Shown: positions 25,007 to 33,958 of the stretch, in pieces
Position numbering within the stretch: the stretch's first letter is position 1
Layout of the letters: every line of letters starts with the position of its first letter
Assembly: GCA_902611265.1 (NCBI GenBank)
Contig: CACLYY010000004.1
Coordinates: forward strand, 1-64,000
Reading direction: 5' to 3'
Length of the DNA stretch: 64,000 nucleotides
Source: an uncultured Pelagibacteraceae bacterium
GTDB taxonomy: Bacteria; Pseudomonadota; Alphaproteobacteria; Pelagibacterales; Pelagibacteraceae
The notes under the pieces: model-generated
Told to the model about the DNA's origin: nothing
What the model saw: only the letters and a program-made list of their open reading frames with translations
Database searches by the model: none
Position numbers and translations under genes: made by a program

Positions 25007-26512
25007 TCATTGGGTTGGTGGGAAAATAATTTCAACTTTTGCACCTTTGTTTACGTTATTTTCGGCTTTAATTTCACCATTGTGCAATTCTACCAAGTTT
25101 TTCACTATATTTAGACCTAATCCAGAATGTTCACCAAAATTTTTGGGTCTATTACTGTAAAATCTATTAAATATTTTATTAGTATCTTTTTCTATAAACC
25201 CAGTACCTTCGTCAATAACTGCAATTGTAGGCTTTCCATCCGCACTGTTAAAAATATTAACTACTATTTCTTGGTTTGGGCTACTGAATGAAATTGAATT
25301 TTCTAATAAATTTGCAATTATTTGCTCTATCCTATTATTAATTCCATAAATGAAATATTGTTCTGACCCATTAGATTTTAATTTTATATTTATTTTTTTC
25401 TTTGAGTTATAAATATTATTAAAATCATCAACAACTGAACTTGCTATATCTTTAATATTAATTTTTTGCATTTTTTCAGTTGAAATTACAACCTCATCTT
25501 TCAGCATTTGAGAATAATCAGTAATAAGTCTTTCTATTCTTTCTACATCATGTGAAACAATATTAATCAATTTATTTCTTTTTTCTTTATCATCAGTTTC
25601 AGAAATAACTTCTGAAGCACTTTTAAGAGATGCAAGTGGGTTTCTTATTTCATGAAGTAAATCAGTTGAATAGTTTTCTGCTGCTGTGATTCTTTTATTT
25701 AACTCATTTGTCATTTCATCTAGTGATTTTGAAAGTATACCTAATTCATCATTTCTTTTTTTTACATTTTCGATATCTGCTTTCTCTTTACTCTTATTCT
25801 TAATAATTTTTGTATAGGAAACTAGATTTTTAATTGGTTTTAGAAAATACCTATTCAAAACATAAGAAAATATTAAGATGACCAGAAAAACAGCTATAGC
25901 TGTTCTTATTATAAAGTTTTCTCTATCAGCAATTTTTTGAATTATATTGTCAGCATTTTCAGAAATAAGAATAAAACCATTTGTTTTTTTATATTTTACG
26001 TTTTGAATACTATATACAAAGTGCCTTCCATCTATCTCTTTGACATTAGTTATGGGAATTTCAGATTTAGAAATATCATAATCCTTAATATCTTCGTCAA
26101 AAACTGTGGTAATATTTTTATTATTTTTTGAAATATTTTTTTTATTGTCGGAATTTTCTAATAAATCTTCAATAATCATTTCTGAAGAAGGTATTGATCT
26201 TGTATCCCCTACTAAATTTAATTTATCGTCAAAAAATATCACTCTGTCTAATTTCTCAAAATAAGGGAATCTTGATTTTTTAGAAAAAAGAAATTCGTTA
26301 ATACCATTTCGTGTAAATTTAATATCTGATTTATCTAAATTTAAAATTGTTTGATTAATAATTTCTATATGATTTTTTTTTTTTTCTGAAATTAAATCTT
26401 TTTGAATTGTTCCAAGATAAAAAAAAGTAAATATTCCTAAAACAATAAATACTATTAAATTAATAAATAAAAATTTCTGTAATATAGAAAGATTTTTTAG
26501 TATTTTTCCCAT
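25007..26512 (-). CDS. chvG: Sensor histidine kinase ChvG/ExoS type
   Basis: Inner-membrane kinase of 501 residues: membrane segment at about 13-33, a periplasmic sensor region of about 165 residues, second membrane segment near 200-218, then HAMP, HisKA with the phospho-acceptor DLLHEIRNPLASL (about His288) and a HATPase domain with the N-box NLLENSISFS, DEGTGF and GLGLNIVKNLV. It phosphorylates the regulator encoded 5 nt upstream. In rhizobia and Agrobacterium, ChvG responds to acidity and cell-envelope stress. The gene pair precedes ahcY directly. Confidence 0.9.
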   Translation of the reverse strand: MGKILKNLSILQKFLFINLIVFIVLGIFTFFYLGTIQKDLISEKKKNHIEIINQTILNLDKSDIKFTRNGINEFLFSKKSRFPYFEKLDRVIFFDDKLNLVGDTRSIPSSEMIIEDLLENSDNKKNISKNNKNITTVFDEDIKDYDISKSEIPITNVKEIDGRHFVYSIQNVKYKKTNGFILISENADNIIQKIADRENFIIRTAIAVFLVILIFSYVLNRYFLKPIKNLVSYTKIIKNKSKEKADIENVKKRNDELGILSKSLDEMTNELNKRITAAENYSTDLLHEIRNPLASLKSASEVISETDDKEKRNKLINIVSHDVERIERLITDYSQMLKDEVVISTEKMQKINIKDIASSVVDDFNNIYNSKKKINIKLKSNGSEQYFIYGINNRIEQIIANLLENSISFSSPNQEIVVNIFNSADGKPTIAVIDEGTGFIEKDTNKIFNRFYSNRPKNFGEHSGLGLNIVKNLVELHNGEIKAENNVNKGAKVEIIFPPTQ

Positions 26513-26517
26513 AAGTA

Positions 26518-27222
26518 TTATTTAACATTCCATCTATATCCACTTCCATATCTTGTTTCAATTGCTGAAAAATCACTATCTACTTTTTTAAACTTTTTTC
26601 TTATCCTTTTTACATGGCTATCAATTGTCCTATCCTCTATATCGGTATCTTCTCGGTAAGCAACATCCATCAATAAAGCTCTCTCTTTTATCATTCCTGG
26701 TCTCTTTGCAAGCTCTTCGACAATTTTAAATTCTGTTGTTGTAAGTTTATCTGGTAGTTGCTTTCCATCCCATTCACATTCAAGCTGCGCAGGGTCTAAT
26801 TTCAATTTACCATGAGATATTATATTTTTATTTTCCTGTATATTTGTATCTTTATCTTTTTTTCTTAATTGAACTTTGATCCTCTCAACTAAAACCTTGG
26901 TAGAAAAACCTCCGGTTTTACCAACAAAATCATCAGCACCTAGTTTTAAACCACTAACCTCATCAGTTACTTGGTCTTTTGAAGTTAAAAATATCACTGG
27001 CATGGAGGTTTTTTTTCTAAGTTTTCTTAAAAGTTCTTCTCCATCCATTCTAGGCATTTTTATATCTATAACTGCAAGATCCGGGGGTGTTCTTGTTAGT
27101 CCGACAAGTGCATTTTCACCATCAATATAAGTTTGTACTTTAAAACCTTCTTCCTCTAAGGCCATTTGGACCGATGTTAAGAGATTTCGATCATCATCTA
27201 CTAGAGCAATAGTTTGTGACAT
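26518..27222 (-). CDS. chvI: Response regulator ChvI (OmpR/PhoB family)
   Basis: 234 residues: receiver domain (1-120) with the acidic pair in LVDDDRNLL, phospho-acceptor Asp in LAVIDIKMPRMDG and the Lys in DFVGKTGGFS, followed by a winged-helix domain (about 140-232) with RTIDSHVKRIRKKFKK and the wing IETRYGSGYRW. Partner of the adjacent ChvG kinase. A TTGCCC/TATTTT promoter lies just upstream, leaving a leader of only about 5 nt and no visible ribosome site. Confidence 0.93.
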   Translation of the reverse strand: MSQTIALVDDDRNLLTSVQMALEEEGFKVQTYIDGENALVGLTRTPPDLAVIDIKMPRMDGEELLRKLRKKTSMPVIFLTSKDQVTDEVSGLKLGADDFVGKTGGFSTKVLVERIKVQLRKKDKDTNIQENKNIISHGKLKLDPAQLECEWDGKQLPDKLTTTEFKIVEELAKRPGMIKERALLMDVAYREDTDIEDRTIDSHVKRIRKKFKKVDSDFSAIETRYGSGYRWNVK

Positions 27223-27233
27223 AATTTAGATTA

Positions 27234-27262
27234 AAAATACTAAATTGTTCATAATAGGGCAA
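27234..27262 (-). promoter_or_regulatory. Candidate promoter of chvI-chvG
   Basis: On the minus strand TTGCCC (27262-27257) and TATTTT (27239-27234) are spaced by 17 nt. Initiation would be near 27227, about 5 nt before the chvI ATG. Motif match only; the short distance again suggests a leaderless or near-leaderless message. Confidence 0.4.
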
Positions 27263-27273
27263 TTGTTTGTTTG

Positions 27274-30048
27274 CTAATGGAGTTCACCCCAATTTTCTCC
27301 AATATTTACATCCACTAAAAGAGGTATCGAAAATGAGTGAAGTTCACTATCTTTTACACTCAACATTAAATTCTTAATTAATTTAGCGCTTCTCTTTATT
27401 GCTTTTGAACTTTCTTCAAAAATTAATTCATCATGGATTTGTAATAACATTTTAAGACTATTTTTTTTATTATTTGAAATTTCTTTATTTATCCTAATCA
27501 TAGCTAATCTCATTATTTCTGAGGCTGATCCCTGAATAGGAGCATTTATAGCGGCTCTTTCTTGAAAATTTCTAACATTAAAGTTTTTATCATTAATACC
27601 AGTCAGATGAGTTTTCCTTCCAAAAATATTACTTACATATCCACTTTTTCTACAAAAATTTATTGTTGTTTTCATATAATCTTTTATTTCAGGAAACTTT
27701 TTAAAATATGAATTTAAAAATTCCTCTGCTTCATTATTTGAAACATTAATTTGTTTCGCTAAGCCGTATTGTGATATGCCATAAATAATACCAAAATTAA
27801 TTGCTTTTGCTTTTCTTCTTGTCTCCGAGTCAATCTTATTAATTTCTTTTCCAAAAACCTGACTAGCTGTTAAAGTGTGTATATCTTCATTATTTAAAAA
27901 TGCTTTTTTAAGCTGCTTAACATCTGCTAAGTCAGCCAATATTCTCATCTCAACTTGATTGTAGTCTGCAGAAATTAATTTATTGTTTTTTTCTGATACA
28001 AAAGCTTTTCTGATATCTTTTCCATCATCTGATTTAATTGGAATATTTTGTAAATTTGGGTCACTAGATGCTAACCTACCTGTAGAGGTTGCAGCTAGCA
28101 AAAAAGATGTATGCACTCTATTAGTTTTTTGATTTATATGCTCTGGTAACGCATCCGAATAAGTATTTTTAAGCTTACTTATTTGTCTCCATTCTAAGAT
28201 TAGTTTAGGAAACTCATAGCCCTTAAAGGCCAAATCCTCTAAAACAGATGCACTGGTAGCAAAGCTACCTTTTTTTGTTTTTTTTAGTGCTGCAATTTTT
28301 AAATCATTATACATAATTTCACCAAGTTGTTTGGTTGAACCTATATTGAATTTTTGTTTTGATATTTTAAAAATTGCTTTTTCTAATTTTTCAATTTTTG
28401 ATGTAAATTTTGAAGATAATTTATTAAGTGAAGACTTATCAAGTCTAATTCCCTTTATTTCCATATCTGCAAGTATTCTAATCAGAGGCTTTTCAAATAA
28501 CTCGTAAATATTTAATAATTTTTCCGCTTTTAAAGATTTTAAAAAAATTTTGTATAATCGAAATGTTATATCTGCGTCCTCTGCCGCATAATCTTTAGCT
28601 TGTGCGATATCAACTTCAGAAAAATTAAGTTGTTTTTTACCAGTTCCAACCAAATCTTTATATTTGATAGTTTTATGACCAAGGTGGATTTCTGAGAGAG
28701 TATCCATGTTATGTCTATTTTTTCCAGCATCTAGCGTGTAAGACATGAGCATAGTATCCTCCATGGAATCTAGGATTATTCCTCGATGATAAAAAACAAT
28801 GAAGTCAAACTTAATGTTTTGACCTATCTTTTTAATACTCCTGTCCTCTAAATATTTTTTTAAAATGATTAATACTTTTTGTTCGTCCAGGTTATCTCCA
28901 TTAACATGATTAAGTGGGATGTAGCAGGCTTTTCCAATTCTATTTGATATTGAAATGCCTACCAATTTTGCTGTGTGTGGATCTAAAGAGGTTGTTTCAG
29001 TATCTATTGCAAATTCACCAATTTCCTCAGATTGTCTCATCCAGTCCTTTATTTCATTTTCATTTTTTATTAATTGATAGTTGCTTTTCTTAATTTCAGA
29101 TAATTTCTCAGCATTTTTTTCAATATCTTTAGTTGCATGGTCGTTTACACTTCCATATTTTGAGATAGCAGAACTCAACAATCTATTAAACTCCATTTCC
29201 CTTAAAAAAGAATAAAGTTTGTCTTTATCAACATTTTTTAATACAAACTCCTCAATTTTATTTTTTATTGGTACATCTTTTTTTAATGTAACAAGTTTTT
29301 TACTTACAATCGCATCTTCCTTATTTTTAATTAAAGTTTCTCTTCTTTTATTTTGTTTTATTTTCGATGCATTTTTTAATAAATTTTCCAAGGTACCATA
29401 TTGATTTATTAAATCTGCTGCAGTTTTAACTCCAATACCAGGAACACCTGGTACATTGTCTGTGCTATCACCAGCTAAAGATTGAACATCTATTACTTTT
29501 TCTGCAGTAACACCAAATTTGTTAAATACATCATCTTTATTTATAAATTTATTTTTCATTGGATCATAGATTCTGACACCCTTTTTATATAGTTGCATTA
29601 AATCTTTATCAGATGAAACTATTGTCACTTTTGCACCTAAATCTAAAATATTCTCTACATAGGTCGCAATCAGATCATCTGCTTCATAATTTATTAATTC
29701 AATTGAAGGTAAATTGAATGCTTTTACAGATTTTCTTATATATTCAAATTGAGGAATTAAATCGTCAGGAGCATCGGATCTATTTCCTTTGTATTCTGAG
29801 TAAATATCATTTCTAAAATTTTTTCTAGCTGAGTCAAATATTACAGCGAAGTGAGTGGGTTTTTCTAAGTTATCATTTGATTTGCTGTCCTCTAATAATT
29901 TAAAGAGCATGTTGCAAAATCCGCTTACTGCTCCAACTGGCAATCCATCACTTTTTCTAGTTAAGGGTGGTAGAGCGTAGTATGCTCTAAAAATGTAACC
30001 TGATCCATCTATTAAGTAAAAATGGTCACTTTTTTTAATTTTCTCCAT
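27274..30048 (-). CDS. polA: DNA polymerase I
   Basis: 924 residues with three domains in order: 5'-3' flap nuclease (about 1-290, with YEADDLIATY and the helix-hairpin-helix PGVPGIGVKTAADLI), 3'-5' proofreading exonuclease (about 330-510), and the polymerase palm-fingers-thumb. Proofreading residues are intact: FAIDTETTSLD, GQNIKFDF and YAAEDADITFRLY. Polymerase motif A is SADYNQVEMRILA, motif B RRKAKAINFGIIYG, motif C LLQIHDELIFE. Functions in Okazaki fragment processing and repair. Nothing appears lost despite the streamlined genome. Confidence 0.97.
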   Translation of the reverse strand: MEKIKKSDHFYLIDGSGYIFRAYYALPPLTRKSDGLPVGAVSGFCNMLFKLLEDSKSNDNLEKPTHFAVIFDSARKNFRNDIYSEYKGNRSDAPDDLIPQFEYIRKSVKAFNLPSIELINYEADDLIATYVENILDLGAKVTIVSSDKDLMQLYKKGVRIYDPMKNKFINKDDVFNKFGVTAEKVIDVQSLAGDSTDNVPGVPGIGVKTAADLINQYGTLENLLKNASKIKQNKRRETLIKNKEDAIVSKKLVTLKKDVPIKNKIEEFVLKNVDKDKLYSFLREMEFNRLLSSAISKYGSVNDHATKDIEKNAEKLSEIKKSNYQLIKNENEIKDWMRQSEEIGEFAIDTETTSLDPHTAKLVGISISNRIGKACYIPLNHVNGDNLDEQKVLIILKKYLEDRSIKKIGQNIKFDFIVFYHRGIILDSMEDTMLMSYTLDAGKNRHNMDTLSEIHLGHKTIKYKDLVGTGKKQLNFSEVDIAQAKDYAAEDADITFRLYKIFLKSLKAEKLLNIYELFEKPLIRILADMEIKGIRLDKSSLNKLSSKFTSKIEKLEKAIFKISKQKFNIGSTKQLGEIMYNDLKIAALKKTKKGSFATSASVLEDLAFKGYEFPKLILEWRQISKLKNTYSDALPEHINQKTNRVHTSFLLAATSTGRLASSDPNLQNIPIKSDDGKDIRKAFVSEKNNKLISADYNQVEMRILADLADVKQLKKAFLNNEDIHTLTASQVFGKEINKIDSETRRKAKAINFGIIYGISQYGLAKQINVSNNEAEEFLNSYFKKFPEIKDYMKTTINFCRKSGYVSNIFGRKTHLTGINDKNFNVRNFQERAAINAPIQGSASEIMRLAMIRINKEISNNKKNSLKMLLQIHDELIFEESSKAIKRSAKLIKNLMLSVKDSELHSFSIPLLVDVNIGENWGELH

Positions 30049-30098
30049 AATGTAATGATATCTTAATTTCTATAAATGTAATAAATGTATGCCCTCTT

Positions 30099-31028
30099 AT
30101 GAATAAAAAAAACGTTTTAACTGTTAAAAACTTAAACAAAATTTATTCGAAAAAAGGGTCTAAACAAACTCGTGCCCTTAATAATTTAAACTTAGAGGTG
30201 AAAGAAGGTGAAATTTTCGGTTTATTAGGACCAAATGGAGCTGGGAAGAGTACATTTATAAATATTTTAGGTGGATCAGTAATTAAAACTGACGGTGAAG
30301 TTAATGTTTGGGGATTTAATTTAGATAAAAATCCCAGACAAGTAAGAGCATCTATTGGAATTGTTCCACAAGAAGTAACACTTGATCCATTTTTTAGTCC
30401 CAGAAAATTATTGGAACTTCAAGCTGGACTTTATGGAATTAAAACAAAAGATAGAATTACTGATACAATACTAAAACTTGTGTCATTAGAGGAACAAGCC
30501 GATAGTTATGCCAGAAGTTTATCGGGGGGTATGAAAAGAAGATTATTAATTGCAAAAGCCATGGTACACCAACCCCCAATAATAATTTTAGATGAACCTA
30601 CGGCAGGCGTAGACGTGGAACTTCGAACAACATTATGGGAAAATGTTAGATCGCTAAATAAACAAGGTGTTACAACGATACTAACAACTCATTACCTTGA
30701 GGAGGCGGAAAAAATGTGTGATAGAATAGGTATTTTAAGTAATGGAAATTTAGTTGCTTTAGATACAACAAAAAATCTTTTAGAAAGAATTCAGACTAAA
30801 ATTGTTTATTTTACGTTAGACAAAAAAACTAACATTAAAGATGACAAATTCGAATCATTAAAAATAATCTCAAATGAAGAAAAAAAATTAGTTTTGTCCT
30901 ATGAGAAAAGTAAATTAAGTATTGATACAATCATTGCAGAAATCAAAAAACAAGGTGTGTTAATTCAAGATATTTCAACTGATGATGGTGATCTTGAAGA
31001 TGTATTTTTAAGGCTTACTAAAAGTTGA
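30099..31028 (+). CDS. ABC-2-type exporter ATPase (YadG-like), no permease adjacent
   Basis: Single ABC domain of 309 residues: Walker A LLGPNGAGKST, Q-loop IGIVPQEVTL, signature SLSGGMKRRLLIAKA, Walker B IIILDEPTAGVD, H-loop TTHYLEEAEKMCD. The C-terminal 80 residues are the accessory extension typical of YadG/CcmA-type exporters, ending GDLEDVFLRLT. The expected ABC-2 membrane partner (YadH-like) is not next to it: the following gene is convergent regA, whose stop codon abuts this one. The permease must be elsewhere if the exporter is functional. Confidence 0.88.
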   Translation: MNKKNVLTVKNLNKIYSKKGSKQTRALNNLNLEVKEGEIFGLLGPNGAGKSTFINILGGSVIKTDGEVNVWGFNLDKNPRQVRASIGIVPQEVTLDPFFSPRKLLELQAGLYGIKTKDRITDTILKLVSLEEQADSYARSLSGGMKRRLLIAKAMVHQPPIIILDEPTAGVDVELRTTLWENVRSLNKQGVTTILTTHYLEEAEKMCDRIGILSNGNLVALDTTKNLLERIQTKIVYFTLDKKTNIKDDKFESLKIISNEEKKLVLSYEKSKLSIDTIIAEIKKQGVLIQDISTDDGDLEDVFLRLTKS

Positions 31029-31592
31029 TTATCTAGGGGATCTTTTAGATAGTATTCTTTGTAGTGTTCTTCGGTGCATTTTTAGTCTTCTAGCAGTCTC
31101 GGAGACGTTTCTGTTGCATAATTCAAATACTCTGTGAATATGCTCCCATTTAACCCTATCTGCTGACATAGGGTTTTCAGGTGGAGCTGGCTTTTGATTG
31201 GGATCTGCTAAAAGTGCTTTTTCAACGTCATCTGCATCTGCTGGTTTAGCTATATAATCTATTGCTCCCTCTTTAATTGCAGCAACAGCAGTTGGAATAT
31301 TTCCGTAACCAGTTAACATTATGATTCTACTTTTTAAATTTCCTTTTTGAATTTCTTTTACAACCTCAAGTCCATTTCCATCGTTTAATCTAAGATCCAC
31401 CACGGCAAATGCTGGACTTTGGGATTTAACCGTCTCTATTCCAACTTTTACACTTTCAGCTTGTGTTACAGTAAAGCCTTTTTTTTCCATAGCTCTAGCT
31501 AATCTCTGTCTGAATGGATTATCGTCGTCGACTATAAGAAGTGATTTATCCTTGAAATCACTTAATTTTTGGAGCGTAGGTTGGTTTATCAT
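31029..31592 (-). CDS. regA: Redox response regulator RegA/ActR/PrrA
   Basis: 187 residues: receiver domain with DDDNPFRQRLARAMEKKGF, phospho-acceptor Asp in AVVDLRLNDGNG and Lys in YIAKPADADD, then a proline-rich linker (PNQKPAPPENPMS) and a Fis-type helix-turn-helix NVSETARRLKMHRRTLQRIL. That recognition helix is the near-invariant one of RegA/ActR/PrrA, global redox/energy regulators in alphaproteobacteria. The cognate sensor (RegB-type) is not adjacent. It is divergent from the polyamine operon. Confidence 0.93.
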   Translation of the reverse strand: MINQPTLQKLSDFKDKSLLIVDDDNPFRQRLARAMEKKGFTVTQAESVKVGIETVKSQSPAFAVVDLRLNDGNGLEVVKEIQKGNLKSRIIMLTGYGNIPTAVAAIKEGAIDYIAKPADADDVEKALLADPNQKPAPPENPMSADRVKWEHIHRVFELCNRNVSETARRLKMHRRTLQRILSKRSPR

Positions 31593-31660
31593 GATCCATA
31601 TATGGAAATTAAATTAAATATTTCAATAGCATTATTTACTTTACATTAATAATTTTATCG

Positions 31661-31711
31661 CATAAATGCTGCATTTATGAAACTTGCATATTTGATATGC
31701 AGGTTTTTTTT
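31661..31711 (+). promoter_or_regulatory. Attenuator-like leader of the polyamine operon
   Basis: Two inverted repeats lie in tandem: CATAAATGC/GCATTTATG (31661-31679) and AAACTTGCATA/TATGCAGGTTT (31680-31706) with loop TTTGA, the latter running into eight T's (31704-31711), the form of an intrinsic terminator. It ends 25 nt before the decarboxylase ATG, with no plus-strand gene to terminate nearby. CTGCAT (31669-31674) can instead pair with ATGCAG (31697-31702), which would break both hairpins. This is the geometry of a terminator/antiterminator switch. Ligand or trigger unknown; a polyamine or amino acid is the natural guess. Confidence 0.55.
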
Positions 31712-31736
31712 GTAAATTTTTTTTAGAGGTGCAGAC

Positions 31737-32915
31737 ATGCAAAAATTTAAGTCAGTTGAAGAGTTAATTAATCAACTGAGACCAACAAAACCTGTTTATT
31801 GTATTAGAAAAAAGTCAATAAAGTTGGCTTCTAAGTACTTTCAGAAAAACTTTCCAGGCAAAATTCTTTATGCTTTAAAAACTAATCCTCATCCGTTAGT
31901 TTTAAAAACTATCCTTGAAAGTGGAATAAATAGTTTTGATGTAGCTTCTATTAAGGAGATAGAAACTATTAGAAAATTAAGTCCAAAAGCTGATTGCTCA
32001 TATATGCACACCGTAAAGAGCAGAGAAAGTATAAAAGATGCATATTTCAAATACAACGTGAAAACGTTCTCTTTAGATACTAAAGATGAATTAATAAAAA
32101 TTCTTGACAGTACGAATCATGCAAAAGACTTAAATTTGTTTGTGAGAGTTTCTGTATCTAATGAACATGCAGAGATAGATTTATCAAAAAAATTCGGAGC
32201 GATTAATAATGAAGCTGTAGGACTTCTGCGATTAACTAAACAATATGCAAAAAAGGTTGGGCTAAGCTTTCATGTTGGCTCACAATGTATGCATCCAATT
32301 TCATATTCTAAAGGAATATTTGAAATTGGAACTATTATAAAAAAAACAAAAATAACACCTGATGTAATTAATGTTGGGGGAGGCTTTCCAACTATTTACC
32401 CCGATTTAATACCTCAATCCTTAGATAACTACTTCAATGAAATCAAAAAAAGTCTAGAAAATTTAAAAATAGAAAAAGTTCCAGAAATTATATGTGAGCC
32501 TGGTAGAGCAATTGTTGCAGAAAGTGGTTCAACAATAGTTAGAGTAGATTTAAGAAAAAAACAAAAACTTTATATAAATGATGGAACATATGGAACTTTA
32601 TTTGATGCTGGTGTTCCAAATATTGTATACCCTTCAAAAATGATAACTGACGGTAGAGTTATTTCAAAAAAATTAACATCATTTGATTTCTATGGCCCAA
32701 CATGTGATAGCATGGATTATATGAAAGGACCTTTTATCTTACCTAACAATATAAAAGAAAATGATTATATAGAGCTTGGACAATTGGGAGCTTATGGACT
32801 TACTTTTAGAACCAACTTTAACGGATTTTACTCTGATGAAATTTATGAAGTTGAGGATAATCCTATAATGACTATGTATGACAAAGAGGCAAATAAAGAG
32901 TTTCTTGTTGCTTAA
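31737..32915 (+). CDS. Ornithine/arginine/lysine decarboxylase, alanine-racemase fold (group IV)
   Basis: PLP-dependent decarboxylase of 392 residues. Lys48 in YALKTNPHP binds PLP; His179 in FHVGSQ stacks on it; GGGFP near 216 and EPGRAIV near 254 hold the phosphate; C323-D324 in YGPTCDSMD is the active-site pair contributed across the dimer. In eukaryotic ODC an Asp (D332) in the specificity helix binds the substrate side chain; here the region reads GTYGTLFDAGVPN, so the equivalent acid is shifted (Asp290) and the substrate cannot be read directly. Downstream agmatine genes raise the possibility of arginine rather than ornithine. The stop overlaps the next start as TAATG. Confidence 0.9.
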   Translation: MQKFKSVEELINQLRPTKPVYCIRKKSIKLASKYFQKNFPGKILYALKTNPHPLVLKTILESGINSFDVASIKEIETIRKLSPKADCSYMHTVKSRESIKDAYFKYNVKTFSLDTKDELIKILDSTNHAKDLNLFVRVSVSNEHAEIDLSKKFGAINNEAVGLLRLTKQYAKKVGLSFHVGSQCMHPISYSKGIFEIGTIIKKTKITPDVINVGGGFPTIYPDLIPQSLDNYFNEIKKSLENLKIEKVPEIICEPGRAIVAESGSTIVRVDLRKKQKLYINDGTYGTLFDAGVPNIVYPSKMITDGRVISKKLTSFDFYGPTCDSMDYMKGPFILPNNIKENDYIELGQLGAYGLTFRTNFNGFYSDEIYEVEDNPIMTMYDKEANKEFLVA

Positions 32916-33955
32916 TGTCAGATAAAAAAAACCAATCAAGTAATAGAAAAAGTGATTTACTAAGTAAAGAAGTAGAGCATATAGATATAACTTCTTTTGA
33001 TGCTCGAAAAATTGTTTCCTCAATGGAAAAAATGTCTTTCGTTTCAAGAGAGACAGCAAATGCTGCAAATATTTATAATGAAATGATAAAAGATAAAGAT
33101 TGTACAATCTTTTTAACACTTGCAGGATCAACTTCTGCGGCGGGATGTATGCATATTTATAGAGATTTAGTCAAATATAATATGGTTGATGCAATAGTAG
33201 CTACTGGGGCTTCAATTATTGATATGGATTTCTTTGAGGCTTTAGGCTTTAAACATTATCAGGGGTCACAGCATCAAGATGATACAGAGTTAAGAAATAA
33301 CTACATTGATAGAATATATGATACTTATATTGATGAGGAAGAGCTTCAGATGTGCGATAAAACCATCGGAGAAATTGCAGATCAATTGGAGCCAAAAAGT
33401 TATACATCAAGAGAATTTATAAAAGAGATAGGAAAATATCTTAAAAGTAATGCAAAAAAGAAAGATTCGTTAATAGAAGTTGCGTATGACAATAATGTTC
33501 CAATTTTCTGTCCTGCGTTTACTGACTCAAGTGCTGGATTTGGACTTGTGATGCACCAAGAAAGAAACCCAAAAAATCATATTACTATTGATTCAATACG
33601 AGAGTTTAGAGAATTAACTGAAATTAAAATAAAATCTAAAGGGTCAGGACTTTTTATGATTGGTGGAGGTGTGCCAAAAAATTTTATTCAGGACACTGTC
33701 ATATGTGCTGAACTTCTAGGTAAAAATGTAGATATGCATAAATATGCTATTCAAATAACAGTCGCTGATTCTAGAGATGGAGCATGCAGTAGCTCAACAT
33801 TAAAAGAAGCAAGCTCATGGGGCAAAGTAGATATTACTAAAGAGCAAATGGTTTTTGCAGAAGCGACAAGTGTATTACCCTTAATAGCAAGTGACGCTTA
33901 TCATAAAGGAGAATGGAAAAATAGAGAGAGAAAAAATTTTTCCAAGATATTTTGA
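32915..33955 (+). CDS. Deoxyhypusine synthase-like protein
   Basis: 346 residues of the deoxyhypusine/homospermidine synthase superfamily. The NAD-dependent enzyme moves an aminobutyl group from spermidine or putrescine to an acceptor via a lysine imine; that lysine is Lys304 in ASSWGKVDI, matching the SWGK motif of eukaryotic DHS. AGSTSAAGCMHIY, ATGASIID and MIGGGVPKN are further family blocks. Bacteria have no eIF5A, so protein hypusination is not expected; formation of a polyamine such as homospermidine is the likely role. Translationally coupled to the decarboxylase and followed by the putrescine-forming genes. Confidence 0.88.
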   Translation: MSDKKNQSSNRKSDLLSKEVEHIDITSFDARKIVSSMEKMSFVSRETANAANIYNEMIKDKDCTIFLTLAGSTSAAGCMHIYRDLVKYNMVDAIVATGASIIDMDFFEALGFKHYQGSQHQDDTELRNNYIDRIYDTYIDEEELQMCDKTIGEIADQLEPKSYTSREFIKEIGKYLKSNAKKKDSLIEVAYDNNVPIFCPAFTDSSAGFGLVMHQERNPKNHITIDSIREFRELTEIKIKSKGSGLFMIGGGVPKNFIQDTVICAELLGKNVDMHKYAIQITVADSRDGACSSSTLKEASSWGKVDITKEQMVFAEATSVLPLIASDAYHKGEWKNRERKNFSKIF

Positions 33956-33958
33956 TTA

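Noticed and set aside
31029-31050. Short inverted repeat ATCTA/TAGAT beside the ABC-regA junction as a terminator
   Set aside because: It lies within the regA coding end, has only 5-bp arms and lacks a T-run for either gene.
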